Source of the DNA: an uncultured Pelagibacteraceae bacterium
GTDB taxonomy: Bacteria > Pseudomonadota > Alphaproteobacteria > Pelagibacterales > Pelagibacteraceae
Assembly (NCBI GenBank): GCA_902520695.1
Contig: CABYOT010000011.1
Location: 1 to 49,705 of the forward strand
Length of the DNA: 49,705 nt
Reading direction: 5' to 3'
Below are positions 34,106-43,279 of the stretch, in pieces (position 1 is the first letter of the stretch; each line of letters starts with the position of its first letter). The notes below the pieces were generated by a model. That model searched no databases. It saw only the letters and a list, made by a program, of their open reading frames with translations, and was not told the DNA's origin. The translations under genes and the position numbers were made by a program.

Positions 34106-34669
34106 ATGATTCCCATAAAAAATAAAAAAAAGACATTAGAAGTAACAGTGGATGAGATGACGAATTTTGCACTTAATTATGTAGAAAAATTTGCACCCTC
34201 AAAACAACAGTTAAGAACTTATTTATTAAAAAAATATTTAACATCAAGGACCCCTAATATAAAAAAAAACGATGTTTCTAATCTTATAGATATTGTTCTT
34301 GAGGATTTAGAGAAATCAAAGTTTATAAACGACAAATTTTATTCAGAGTCAAAAGCAAAAAGTTTAATTCAAAGAGGATCATCTATAAATAAGATAAGAA
34401 ATTACTTAATGAATAAAGGAGTAGGTGAAAAATACATAAAAAATACGATTGAACAAATAAAAGATAAAAATGAAGATCAGGACTTTTTTTCAGCTATAAA
34501 AATCTGTAAAAAAAAAAGAATTGGACCGTCAAGACAAGAGGATAATCGACCTTTATTTTACAAAAAGGATATAGGGGTCTTAGCTCGCTCAGGTTTTGAT
34601 TTTGAAGTTTCAAGAAGAGTTATGGATCTTGAAAAAGATGAATATTTGAAAATAATTAATCTTCTTTAG
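34106..34669 (+). CDS. recX: Regulatory protein RecX
   Basis: The 187-residue protein has the three-helix repeats of RecX: NYVEKFAPSKQQLRTYLLKKY, SKFINDKFYSESKAKSLIQRGSS and the last part ending LARSGFDFEVSRRVMDLEKDEY. RecX inhibits RecA filament growth. It is 29 bases downstream of the divergent ABA4-like start, and its stop lies inside the end of the convergent 48-residue gene. The N-terminal 25 residues are less conserved in appearance. Confidence 0.85.
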   Translation: MIPIKNKKKTLEVTVDEMTNFALNYVEKFAPSKQQLRTYLLKKYLTSRTPNIKKNDVSNLIDIVLEDLEKSKFINDKFYSESKAKSLIQRGSSINKIRNYLMNKGVGEKYIKNTIEQIKDKNEDQDFFSAIKICKKKRIGPSRQEDNRPLFYKKDIGVLARSGFDFEVSRRVMDLEKDEYLKIINLL

Positions 34670-34802
34670 TTTTTTTATTTTTTTCTTCTAAATAGTATTG
34701 AATTTTATTTCTTATAAAATTTTTAACCATCACAAATACAATTAGACCAAATATTGATACAGATACAATTATAATTAAAATTATTCTTAATTGGTCAGTC
34801 AT
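34656..34802 (-). CDS. Small single-span membrane protein (48 aa)
   Basis: The frame starts in a TAATG overlap with the cysQ stop, the same coupling used at other junctions here, and codes for a hydrophobic span at residues 6-28 followed by a charged tail (NFIRNKIQYYLEEKNKKTKED). It overlaps the end of the convergent recX by 14 bases. I do not recognise a family. The overlap with cysQ and the clean topology make a real gene likely. Confidence 0.55.
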   Translation of the reverse strand: MTDQLRIILIIIVSVSIFGLIVFVMVKNFIRNKIQYYLEEKNKKTKED

Positions 34803-35575
34803 TATAAATTTTTACTTCTCTTTAAAATTATACTTGGATTTTTAAAATCTTTTTTACCATACGTTATTTCATTGCCATTAAAATCTGTTACTATTCCACC
34901 TGCATTTTCAAGTATAGCATGTCCTGCAGCTATATCCCATTCGCAAGCTCTAGGTTCTGCAACGTATCCATCAAATTCTCCTGTAGCTATTACACAAAAT
35001 TTAAGAGAGCTTTTCATTCGAACGTGTTGTGTAACTCCTAAATCTTTATGAATTTTTTCAATTTCAGGTTTTAGTTTATTTGAATACGAAACTACTTTTA
35101 TTGAGCCTTTAGGAGTAATTTTCTTACAATCTAATTTTATAGTTTTGTTAGAAGTAATTTCATATGATTGACCTTTTCCAAAACTATAAAACATCCTTTT
35201 TTTTGCAGGCACATTAATTAAACCAGCAACAGCTTTTCCATTTAATATTAATCCAGCGTTAATAGTGAATTCCTCACCATCATTTATATAGTCGTATGTT
35301 CCATCAATTGGATCAACTAGCCAGAAGTTTTTTAAATTATTTTTAGATTTATTGTGCGAAGTTTCCTCAGAAACAATGGGTATATCTGGCGTCAACTCTA
35401 GCAATTTTTTTGTGATAATTTTATTTACCTCAAGATCACCATTGCTTACAGGGGTATTGTCCGATTTGATTTCCTTATTTAAACCCTCATATCTTAGATT
35501 AATTGAAACTTCTCCAGCCATTAGAAAAGTATTAATTAAATCTTCGACAACACTCTTAATTTTACTTTCATCCAT
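34802..35575 (-). CDS. cysQ: 3'(2'),5'-bisphosphate nucleotidase CysQ / inositol monophosphatase family
   Basis: The protein has the FIG/inositol-phosphatase metal motifs: EE in PIVSEETSH, DPIDGT in FWLVDPIDGTYDYI and WDIAAGHAIL near the C-terminus. CysQ removes the 3' phosphate of PAP made during sulfate assimilation. I placed the start at MDESKIK because it gives an ATGGATGA overlap with the upstream DUF3553-like gene; a start 36 bases earlier is also open. It precedes the 48-residue membrane protein in one operon. Confidence 0.88.
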   Translation of the reverse strand: MDESKIKSVVEDLINTFLMAGEVSINLRYEGLNKEIKSDNTPVSNGDLEVNKIITKKLLELTPDIPIVSEETSHNKSKNNLKNFWLVDPIDGTYDYINDGEEFTINAGLILNGKAVAGLINVPAKKRMFYSFGKGQSYEITSNKTIKLDCKKITPKGSIKVVSYSNKLKPEIEKIHKDLGVTQHVRMKSSLKFCVIATGEFDGYVAEPRACEWDIAAGHAILENAGGIVTDFNGNEITYGKKDFKNPSIILKRSKNL

Positions 35576-35744
35576 TATTATCAATTCTTTCGAGTTCAAT
35601 ATTATTTGCATTTATTACTTTTTTTCCAACATTTTGGAAATTAACAGTTACTTTGTCATTAATAATAGACTGAACTTGACCAATACCCCAACTTTTATTA
35701 GCTGGATTAATAACTTTGTCACCTGGTTCAAAATCTAAAATCAT
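35568..35744 (-). CDS. DUF3553-like small protein (58 aa)
   Basis: Translation of the gap gives a 58-residue protein with [20 protein letters not shown] and [17 protein letters not shown]. The SH3-like pattern (GDxVxxPxxxxWGxGxVxS, then VxFxxxGxKxI) is that of DUF3553 and resembles the N-terminal domain of CarD-type proteins, so interaction with nucleic acid or RNA polymerase is possible. Its stop overlaps the cysQ start, making it the first gene of that operon. Confidence 0.7.
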   Translation of the reverse strand: MILDFEPGDKVINPANKSWGIGQVQSIINDKVTVNFQNVGKKVINANNIELERIDNNG

Positions 35745-35785
35745 TTAATTTAACTTATAATGGAAATAAGTATAAATACCATAAA

Positions 35786-36904
35786 ATGAATTTAGAAACT
35801 AACTCACTAGGATTAAATAAAAAACCGTCAGAAACTACAGTAGTGGTAGCAATGTCTGGAGGTGTAGACTCGTCAACTGTTGCTGGGATGATGAAACAAG
35901 AAGGTTATAATGTAATTGGAATTACTTTAAAACTTTACAATGATGGCAAAGAAGTTGCTGCTTCAAAACAGTGCTGCTCAGGTCAAGATATTATAGATGC
36001 AAAAAGAGTTGCGCATAAATTAGATATTAAACATAAGATTTTATATTACCAAGATAAGTTTAAACAAGGTGTTATAGATAACTTTGTAGATAGTTATTTA
36101 AAGGGCGAAACACCAATACCATGTGTACAATGCAACCAGACAGTTAAATTTAAAGATTTATTTGAATTTTCAAAAGATTTAAATGCTGATGCACTAATCA
36201 CAGGTCATTATGTAAAGAGTTTAACACAAAATAACTTAACTAATATGTACCAAGCAATTGATGAAAATAGAGATCAAAGTTATTTTTTATTTAATACCAC
36301 AAGAGAGCAATTAAATTATATAAGATTTCCACTAGGCGGACTTCTTAAAGATAAAACAAGAGAAATTGCAAAAAATCTGAATTTAAATGTTGCTGATAAA
36401 CCAGATAGTCAAGATATATGCTTTGTCCCCAACGGAGATTATGCTTCTGTAATAAAAAAATTCAAACCAGAATCATACAGAAAAGGTAACATTAAAAATT
36501 TAGATGGAAAAGTTGTTGGAGTACATGACGGCATAGTCAATTTTACTATTGGCCAAAGAAAAGGAATTAAAGTTTCAAATGAAGAGCCATTTTACGTAAT
36601 TAGAATTGATGCTGAAAAAAATGAAATATACATTGGTCCAAAAGAGGAGCTGGCAAGAAGTAATATAAATTTAAAAAACGTAAATTTACTAACAAATATA
36701 AATGAATTAGACAAAAATATATTGGTCAAAGTAAGATCTACTGGAAAACTTTTAGATGCAAAAGTAGATATAAAAGATAATGAAAATGTTAAAGTAAATC
36801 TTCTAAAACCAGAATACGGAATATCTCCGGGCCAAGCTTGTGTATTTTACAAAAAAGACCAATTTGGTCACAAAGTTCTAGGTGGTGGTTGGATTAAAGA
36901 TTAA
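35786..36904 (+). CDS. mnmA: tRNA 2-thiouridine(34) synthase MnmA
   Basis: The 372-residue protein has PP-loop SGGVDS at residues 24-29, the first catalytic cysteine in [13 protein letters not shown], the second in [14 protein letters not shown], and the C-terminal GQACVFY. It adenylates and thiolates U34 of tRNA for Lys, Glu and Gln, taking sulfur from a relay. It is divergent from the DUF3553/cysQ operon by 41 bases and is transcribed alone. Confidence 0.95.
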   Translation: MNLETNSLGLNKKPSETTVVVAMSGGVDSSTVAGMMKQEGYNVIGITLKLYNDGKEVAASKQCCSGQDIIDAKRVAHKLDIKHKILYYQDKFKQGVIDNFVDSYLKGETPIPCVQCNQTVKFKDLFEFSKDLNADALITGHYVKSLTQNNLTNMYQAIDENRDQSYFLFNTTREQLNYIRFPLGGLLKDKTREIAKNLNLNVADKPDSQDICFVPNGDYASVIKKFKPESYRKGNIKNLDGKVVGVHDGIVNFTIGQRKGIKVSNEEPFYVIRIDAEKNEIYIGPKEELARSNINLKNVNLLTNINELDKNILVKVRSTGKLLDAKVDIKDNENVKVNLLKPEYGISPGQACVFYKKDQFGHKVLGGGWIKD

Positions 36905-36909
36905 ATTTT

Positions 36910-36993
36910 CTACTTCTTTTTATTTTTTTTTCTTGCTCTTCTCTTTTTAGAGCCCATTTTTCTACGGCCTCTATGTTTTTTTGGATATCCCAT
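36910..36993 (-). CDS. Very small basic protein (27 aa)
   Basis: The minus strand carries ATG six bases after a GGAGA ribosome site, coding for MGYPKKHRGRRKMGSKKRRA and a further lysine-rich tail; about two thirds of the residues are K or R. The RRKMxxKKRRxRKK pattern recalls the tiny ribosome-associated bS22/AURKAIP1-COX24 proteins, but the match is by eye only. It converges on mnmA. The ribosome site and codon-clean frame favour a real gene over chance. Confidence 0.6.
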   Translation of the reverse strand: MGYPKKHRGRRKMGSKKRRARKKNKKK

Positions 36994-37068
36994 AATCTCC
37001 TTAGTTTTACTATTTTATTGACTTATTTGGTGGATATAGCATTGTCCTAAGTACATATCAAATTTTTT

Positions 37069-38244
37069 ATGGATTATTCCTTTAAAACTTTTTTAAAGCA
37101 TACAGCTAAAGATTTTCACAACCATTCTGTCAATCCACCAGTTGTAAGGGCATCCACAATTATTTTTAAATCAATGCAAGATTTAAGAAAAATGCAAAGA
37201 ATGGCTTTAAAAAAACCATTAGGTGGACATTATGATTATGGTAGAAAAGGCACATCAACTACTTTCATATTACAAAAAATTCTTACCAAACTGGAGGAAT
37301 CATACAATGTTTTTTTAACTCCAACTGGATTTGGATCGGTATTTCTATCAATATTTAGTGTAACTAGACCAGGAGATGAGATAATAGTTTCAGATCCACT
37401 TTACAATCCAACTAGAAATTTAAGTGAAAATTATCTTAAAGAATTTGGAATTAAAACAAAATTTTATAACCCTCATGATTTAAAGTCTCTAGAAAAAAGC
37501 ATAACAAGTAAAACTAAACTAATTTACGTTGAGTGCCCTGGAAGCAATACTTTTGAATTCCAAGATCTAAAAAAAGTTATTTCTATTGCAAAAAAAAATA
37601 AAATATTTACTGCAATAGATAATACCTGGGCAACACCATATTTTTTTAAACCCATTAAATTGGGTTTTGATATGTCAATATTATCAGCAACAAAATATTA
37701 TTCAGGACATTCCGATGTGATGGGTGGAAGTTTAGCTGTTAACAAAAAAGTATATAAACACGTCAAAAAGGCAGACGATGTTTTGGGTTTAAGATTAGGT
37801 CCTGATGATGCTTATTTAATAACAAGAGGCTTAAGAACTTTAGATATTAGATTAGATAAACATGAGTCTAATGCTAAAGAAGTCTGTAAATTTCTTTCCA
37901 AAAGCAAAAAAGTAAAACTTTTGTATCCTTATAAAAAAAACTCTTTCAATTTTAGAATGTGGAAAAAATACTACTCTGGCTCATCAGGCCTTATGGGATT
38001 AATTATAAGATCTAAAAGCAGAAAGTCTGTTTTGAAATTTGTAAATTCGTTAAAATTATTTGGTCATGGTTATAGTTGGGGTGGGTTTGAAAGTTTAGCA
38101 TTGCTGCAAAGTGATATTGAGATGGGCGATAGAAAATTCCTAAATTTAGATAAAAATGAACATTTGGTAAGATTACATATAGGACTAGAAGACCCAAAAG
38201 ATTTAATTGCAGATATTAGAAAAAGCCTTATGCTCGTTAAATGA
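37069..38244 (+). CDS. metC: Cystathionine beta-lyase / Cys-Met metabolism PLP enzyme
   Basis: This 391-residue enzyme of the Cys/Met metabolism PLP family has K209 in SATKYYSGHSD, the phosphate-binding TPTGFGSVF, DNTWATPY with the PLP aspartate, and LRTLDIRLDKHESNA. The pattern fits cystathionine beta-lyase (MetC), which gives homocysteine, pyruvate and ammonia. Its 3' end overlaps the MFS gene by 4 bases (ATGA), so the two are coupled. Gamma-lyase activity is possible. Confidence 0.85.
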   Translation: MDYSFKTFLKHTAKDFHNHSVNPPVVRASTIIFKSMQDLRKMQRMALKKPLGGHYDYGRKGTSTTFILQKILTKLEESYNVFLTPTGFGSVFLSIFSVTRPGDEIIVSDPLYNPTRNLSENYLKEFGIKTKFYNPHDLKSLEKSITSKTKLIYVECPGSNTFEFQDLKKVISIAKKNKIFTAIDNTWATPYFFKPIKLGFDMSILSATKYYSGHSDVMGGSLAVNKKVYKHVKKADDVLGLRLGPDDAYLITRGLRTLDIRLDKHESNAKEVCKFLSKSKKVKLLYPYKKNSFNFRMWKKYYSGSSGLMGLIIRSKSRKSVLKFVNSLKLFGHGYSWGGFESLALLQSDIEMGDRKFLNLDKNEHLVRLHIGLEDPKDLIADIRKSLMLVK

Positions 38245-39464
38245 GCAAAGAAAAATTTTTCACTAGTAAAAAGGCACTGGTTACCCTTATTGCAGCTTCA
38301 TTAACAGTTATTTTTGCAATGGGTATTAGGCAAACATTTGGCTTATTTTTTTTTGATTTTAATGCAGATCTGAATATTTCTATTTCACATTTTGGTTTTG
38401 TAATAGGTTTGCAACTTTTAATGTGGGGAATCTTCAGTCCAGTTTTTGGTTTCATAACTGATAAATATGGAGGTGCAACAGCTATATTTGTGGGTTTTTT
38501 ATTTTTTTTATCAGGACTATTACTTTTCTACTTAGGACTTAATACTGGACACTACTTTACTCTAACGATTGGAATATTGATTGGTATAGGATTAGGTGGT
38601 ACTGCTATAAGTATCCCAGTATCAGTTGTTGCCAAACATTTTCCTGCTTCTAATAGAACAATAGCAACAGGTATTGTTACATGTGCAGGATCATTTGGTT
38701 TTTTTGTTTCACCTTTATTGGTAAGATACTCATTAATTGAAATGGGGTGGGAAATTACAATTTTATATTTTTGTTTTCTATTAGGAATTGGATTAATTGT
38801 TGCTCTATTTGTAAATACACCAAAAATTCCAGTTGGAAGTAGTAATTTAGATAACAATCAAACAGCATCAGAAGCTTTAAGAGAGGCTTTTGGAAATAAA
38901 AGTTTCATATTTTTAACTCTTGGTTTTTTTGTTTGTGGTTGGCATATTGCTTTAGTGGCTACGCATATCCCAACTTATATGATGGATAGAGGGCTACCCG
39001 ATTGGACAGCAGCAATGATATTAGCTCTAGTTGGTGTTTTTAATATGATTGGTACAATTGGTGCAGGTTATTTAGCAACTAGATTTAGCAAAAAGAAAGT
39101 TTTAAGTGCAATTTATTTTTTAAGAGGTGTATCATTAATTTATTTTATATTTTTACCTCCAAGCGTATTTAACTGTATAGTATTTGGAGTAACATTTGGG
39201 CTTCTGTGGCTTTCAACTGTACCCCCAACTAATGGAATAGTGGGACATATATTTGGAACAAAACATCTAGGTCTTTTATATGGTATTGTATTTGTCAGTC
39301 ATCAGGTAGGATCCTTTCTTGGAGCATATCTAGGTGGAGTTTTTTATGAAATGCATGGTAACTTTGATTATGCTTGGTACGCATCTATCGCACTTTCTAT
39401 TTTTGCTGGTGTGATACACTTACCTATAAAAGAGAAAACAATTGAACGAATTCAGGCAGCATAA
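38241..39464 (+). CDS. MFS transporter, monocarboxylate/oxalate-formate type
   Basis: The 407-residue protein has 12 spans and the MFS loop motif GFITDKYGGATAIFVG between spans 2 and 3. The first span pattern FAMGIRQTFGLFFFDF and the second-half RFSKKKVLSAIYFLRG are typical of monocarboxylate-like MFS carriers. Translational coupling to metC suggests transport of a metC substrate or product, such as pyruvate or a thiol amino acid, but this is only context. A 23-base overlap with pabB follows. Confidence 0.85.
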   Translation: MSKEKFFTSKKALVTLIAASLTVIFAMGIRQTFGLFFFDFNADLNISISHFGFVIGLQLLMWGIFSPVFGFITDKYGGATAIFVGFLFFLSGLLLFYLGLNTGHYFTLTIGILIGIGLGGTAISIPVSVVAKHFPASNRTIATGIVTCAGSFGFFVSPLLVRYSLIEMGWEITILYFCFLLGIGLIVALFVNTPKIPVGSSNLDNNQTASEALREAFGNKSFIFLTLGFFVCGWHIALVATHIPTYMMDRGLPDWTAAMILALVGVFNMIGTIGAGYLATRFSKKKVLSAIYFLRGVSLIYFIFLPPSVFNCIVFGVTFGLLWLSTVPPTNGIVGHIFGTKHLGLLYGIVFVSHQVGSFLGAYLGGVFYEMHGNFDYAWYASIALSIFAGVIHLPIKEKTIERIQAA

Positions 39465-40656
39465 ACTTAAGTTTAATAAATATTTAGAAAAACTTTATCA
39501 GTCAAATAAGCCCCTTATTATTTATAAAGTTGACGGGGGTTATAATATTTATACTGATTTTTCAAAAAAGATAACGCTTAACAAAAATAATATTGTAAAA
39601 TTTTTACATAGCTTTTCTTCGAAAAAATATAGAAAAGAAACCGACTTATATGTGGGATTTTTTGGTTATGAGATTTTATGTAGTCTTTTAAATTTATCTA
39701 TAAAAAAACAAAAAAATTTAAAATTTCACAAGGGTATTTTTTATAAACCTGAAACTTTAATTAAAATAAGAAAAAAAATTACTATTCATTCAAATATAAA
39801 AAGAGCTCAATTCAATGAAGTCTTTCAAAAAACAAAAATTCTAAGCCCTTTTAAGCTCAATTTAGATTTTAGCAAATATCAAAAAATATTTGATACATTT
39901 TCCAGAAAAATTAGAGAGGGTGAAACGTACCAAATTAAAATATGCACAAAGTACAAAAATAAATCTACAATTAATTCGGTAAATTTCTTTTGGAAACTAA
40001 TGAAGATTAACTCCTCACCTGAATCATTTATGATTAGAGATAAAGATTATTCAATAGTTAGCTGTTCTCCTGAGACTTTAATCAATCGAGTTGGTAATTT
40101 TATAAATACCAAACCTATTGCTGGTACCTTAAAAAAAAATAAATATACAACAAAATCTAAAGCTCTTAAATTCTTTAGAAATAACATCAAAGAAACTAAA
40201 GAACATAATATGATTGTTGATCTTGAGAGAAATGATTTATCTAGAATATGCAAACCAGGTACAGTAAAAATCAAAAAACAAAAATATGTAGAGGAATATA
40301 AGCACCTATATCATTACGTCACTAGCATTATTGGAAAATTAAATCAAAAAACATCTGTTATTGAAATAATTAAGTCAATGATGCCAGGTGGATCTGTAAT
40401 TGGTTGTCCTAAAATAAGAACATTGGAATTACTTAATTCACAAGAAAAGGAAGATAGAAATATATTTACTGGGAGTTTTGGGTATATAAAATTTAATGAA
40501 GATATGAGGTTTAATTTAATTATTAGATCAATTTTAAATTTTAAAAATAGATCAGAAATATCTGCAGCATCTGGAGTTGTGTTGGATAGTAATCCAAAGA
40601 AAGAATTCAATGAAAACTTTATCAAGGCAAAATCACTTTTGGAATTATTTAAATGA
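39442..40656 (+). CDS. pabB: Aminodeoxychorismate synthase component I (chorismate-binding)
   Basis: This 404-residue chorismate-utilising enzyme has the C-terminal core REGETYQIKIC, HNMIVDLERNDL, MMPGGSVIGCPKIRTLELL and the ending LDSNPKKEFNENFIKAKSLL. It supplies 4-amino-4-deoxychorismate for folate with the following pabA, which overlaps by 4 bases. Residues 225-229 read PIAGT, the form found in anthranilate synthase, where PabB usually has PIKGT. The folate reading rests on the pabA-pabC context. The start is TTG inside the MFS gene; no earlier ATG fits. Confidence 0.8.
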   Translation: MNEFRQHKLKFNKYLEKLYQSNKPLIIYKVDGGYNIYTDFSKKITLNKNNIVKFLHSFSSKKYRKETDLYVGFFGYEILCSLLNLSIKKQKNLKFHKGIFYKPETLIKIRKKITIHSNIKRAQFNEVFQKTKILSPFKLNLDFSKYQKIFDTFSRKIREGETYQIKICTKYKNKSTINSVNFFWKLMKINSSPESFMIRDKDYSIVSCSPETLINRVGNFINTKPIAGTLKKNKYTTKSKALKFFRNNIKETKEHNMIVDLERNDLSRICKPGTVKIKKQKYVEEYKHLYHYVTSIIGKLNQKTSVIEIIKSMMPGGSVIGCPKIRTLELLNSQEKEDRNIFTGSFGYIKFNEDMRFNLIIRSILNFKNRSEISAASGVVLDSNPKKEFNENFIKAKSLLELFK

Positions 40657-41210
40657 TTTATATTATTGATCATCAAGATTCATTTACTTGGAATGTAGTT
40701 CATCAATTTTCTGAATTTGACGAAGTATATTGCTCAAATTACTTTGATATAAATAAAAAATTATTGGATAAATCTAAAACAATAGTATTTTCTCCTGGAC
40801 CAGGATCACCCAAGGACTACCCAACATCTATAAAGATTTATAATAAATACAAAGGAACAAAAAAAATTATTGGTATTTGTCTTGGTTATCAATTGATCCT
40901 ACACAGTGAAAATGGAAAAATTATTCAACAAAAAAATATTTATCATGGTTTTCAATCGACTGTAAAAGTTACAAGTAATCATTCTATTTTTAAAAAAAAT
41001 TCAATTTTTAAAGTTGGCAGATATCACTCACTTAAGCTAAAAGAACCTTTTATAAATGAAAACTTTAATATCACTATGAGATGTACTAAATCTAATATAG
41101 CAATGGGTTTCGAAAATACTCAAGATCATGTATATGGATTTCAATTTCACCCAGAATCTTTTTTGACAAACAATGGTAAAATACTTACTAAAAAAATCTT
41201 ATCAGCGTAA
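40653..41210 (+). CDS. pabA: Aminodeoxychorismate synthase component II (glutamine amidotransferase)
   Basis: The 185-residue class I glutamine amidotransferase has nucleophile C76 in GICLGYQ and the His/Glu pair in FQFHPESF. It releases ammonia from glutamine for the PabB subunit. It starts on the pabB stop (ATGA) and overlaps pabC by 38 bases. The same protein could serve anthranilate synthesis, as in some bacteria with a shared amidotransferase. Confidence 0.88.
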   Translation: MIYIIDHQDSFTWNVVHQFSEFDEVYCSNYFDINKKLLDKSKTIVFSPGPGSPKDYPTSIKIYNKYKGTKKIIGICLGYQLILHSENGKIIQQKNIYHGFQSTVKVTSNHSIFKKNSIFKVGRYHSLKLKEPFINENFNITMRCTKSNIAMGFENTQDHVYGFQFHPESFLTNNGKILTKKILSA

Positions 41211-41943
41211 AAACTTTAAAGAAATTGAGTTTGATGATCTATGGAATAAGGATGGAGTTTTTACAACAATGTGGATATACAATAAGCCACCTAAAATTCT
41301 TTTTTTTAAAACACACATTGACAACTTAATAAAATCATTAAAGGTCTATAAGATCTATGAAACAGGAATAAAAAGTAAAATATTAAAATTAATAAATGAA
41401 AATATAGATAAAACAAAATCTTATAATCATTTAATTAGAGTTGCTTTAAATAAAAAAACTATTTCAATATCACTTAGAGACAGAGTTAAACCTAAGCAAA
41501 AATTTGGTATTAAATTAGTCCACTATGAAAGAGTGAAACCTGAATATAAAAATTTAAAATATAAAAAAATACTGGGTTACTTATCGAAAATGAATACTTC
41601 AAAAGAAGACGTTGCTTTATGTGTAAATGATAAAATATTTGAAACTGGAACTTCAAATTTATTATTTGTTAAAAAGAATAAAATTTATTCAGCAAAAAAT
41701 AAATATTATAGAGGAACAAACCTTAAATTTTATGAAAAAAAATTTAATATTATAAAAAAAAATATTTATCTAAAAGAATTAAATCAATTTGATGAAATCT
41801 TGCTTGTTGGTTCCGGCAAAGGTGTTGTTTCTACAAGTTATATTGTAGATAGCAATTGGAAGAGAAGAAAAAACAAAATATTTAATTCAATGTACAAAAC
41901 TTTTGAAAAAGAATTTAAAAAAGAAAAATATATTTTTAATTAA
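41173..41943 (+). CDS. pabC: Aminodeoxychorismate lyase (class IV aminotransferase)
   Basis: The 256-residue fold-type IV PLP protein has the likely lysine in KYKKILGYLSKMN and the cofactor loop FETGTSNLLFV, with the late loop LLVGSGKGVVSTSYI. In line with pabB and pabA it would release pyruvate from aminodeoxychorismate to give 4-aminobenzoate. Start choice is uncertain: ATG at the first position overlaps pabA by 38 bases, which is long but still fits this gene-dense operon. The next gene follows 3 bases later. Confidence 0.8.
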   Translation: MVKYLLKKSYQRKNFKEIEFDDLWNKDGVFTTMWIYNKPPKILFFKTHIDNLIKSLKVYKIYETGIKSKILKLINENIDKTKSYNHLIRVALNKKTISISLRDRVKPKQKFGIKLVHYERVKPEYKNLKYKKILGYLSKMNTSKEDVALCVNDKIFETGTSNLLFVKKNKIYSAKNKYYRGTNLKFYEKKFNIIKKNIYLKELNQFDEILLVGSGKGVVSTSYIVDSNWKRRKNKIFNSMYKTFEKEFKKEKYIFN

Positions 41944-41946
41944 AAA

Positions 41947-42348
41947 ATGAGAGATCCCAATAACCCATGTTTATTTTGTAATATATCCAACAATGATTTC
42001 GAACTAGAAAATGAATTGGCTTATGCTAGTTATGATACTTACCCAGTTTCAAAGTATCATGTTTTAATTGTTCCAAAGAGACATGTAGAAAATTATTTTG
42101 AACTAAATAACGAGGAAATTCTAGCTTGTGACGCTCTACTAAAAGAACTTAAAAAAAAACTTGAATATAAAGATAATACAATCGAAGGATTTAATGTTGG
42201 ATCAAACTCTGGTAAAACTGCAGGACAATCAATTAATCATTGTCATATTCATCTGATTCCAAGAAGATTTGGAGACGTTGACAACCCACAAGGTGGTGTA
42301 AGAAGCGTAATTTCTTCCAAACAACATTATGTGCGTAAAACCAAATAA
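41947..42348 (+). CDS. HIT-family hydrolase
   Basis: The 133-residue protein carries the histidine triad H98-C-H100-I-H102 in NHCHIHLIPRR and an N-terminal CLFCNI cysteine pair that may bind zinc. HIT proteins cleave nucleoside phosphoramidates or dinucleotides such as Ap4A. It follows pabC by 3 bases and is probably its last operon partner; the physiological substrate is open. Confidence 0.9.
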   Translation: MRDPNNPCLFCNISNNDFELENELAYASYDTYPVSKYHVLIVPKRHVENYFELNNEEILACDALLKELKKKLEYKDNTIEGFNVGSNSGKTAGQSINHCHIHLIPRRFGDVDNPQGGVRSVISSKQHYVRKTK

Positions 42349-42444
42349 TAATTACGATTATAAGCTGTTGAAATGTCATTATATCGCGGTTGATCTATTT
42401 AAATAAGTGTACTAAAAATCTTATGCGGAAGGAACAAAGTCACA

Positions 42445-43245
42445 ATGATATCAACTAATCCATTTTTAATACTTGCAGAGACTGTACCACCATTTTTGAT
42501 GCAATCATTTGTTATTTTAATGGGTTTACTAATTCTAGTTGGAACAGTTATGGATATTATTCATAAAAAAAATGTGAAGTATTTCTTTAACAATGCAAAA
42601 AAAGCAAAATTATCAGCTACAAAAACCTTATCAACAGGAGAGAGAATATCTGTAATTTCAAAAACTATAGCAAGCGACATTGCTACTACATCAGAACTTG
42701 GAGCAGGTAAAAGAAGAGTAGCGCATGTAATGGGAATGTATGGAACAATTTTGTTTTGGATTGGATCAGTTGTGATGATATTTTTTTATACTACCCCAAA
42801 TTCAGTAACACCTGTTTTTTGGCCAATCATCTGGCATGTTGGTGCGGCTTTAACAGTTCTGGGTGGAGGTTGGTTTTGGTTTTTTTTAAGAGTTGATGTC
42901 TACTCCGAAGCTCAACCATGGTATAGAATTATTCAGGCAGACTTATTTGTACTTGCATTGATTGCATCCTCATTGTTCGGATTAATTTGGTCATATCTTC
43001 AATCTTTAAACTTACAAGGCAGATGGGATGATTTTGTATTTTTAGCTTTATTTATTGTTGCAAATTTAGTTTTATTTGGTGGTGTATATTGGTCTAAATT
43101 TGCTCATATGTTTTACAAACCAGGTGCCGCTTTACAAAAAAATTTAGCTGAAGCTGATGGATCTAGAGATAATCTTCCACCTGAAGCTGACGCTCCTGAG
43201 CAATTTGGCCTAGGTATAAAAAGAGAAGAGCCAAAACATTATTAA
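42445..43245 (+). CDS. aprM: APS reductase membrane anchor AprM
   Basis: The 266-residue protein has about five membrane spans (near residues 20-37, 97-115, 125-145, 170-190, 205-220) and a polar C-terminal tail. It lies directly upstream of aprB and aprA and matches the AprM anchor known from SAR11 and some sulfur oxidisers, which is thought to pass electrons from sulfite oxidation to the quinone pool. It has its own 96-base upstream region with GGAAGGAA as ribosome site. Confidence 0.85.
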   Translation: MISTNPFLILAETVPPFLMQSFVILMGLLILVGTVMDIIHKKNVKYFFNNAKKAKLSATKTLSTGERISVISKTIASDIATTSELGAGKRRVAHVMGMYGTILFWIGSVVMIFFYTTPNSVTPVFWPIIWHVGAALTVLGGGWFWFFLRVDVYSEAQPWYRIIQADLFVLALIASSLFGLIWSYLQSLNLQGRWDDFVFLALFIVANLVLFGGVYWSKFAHMFYKPGAALQKNLAEADGSRDNLPPEADAPEQFGLGIKREEPKHY

Positions 43246-43279
43246 TATGATAAAGAATTTAAAGGAGAAAATATAAATT

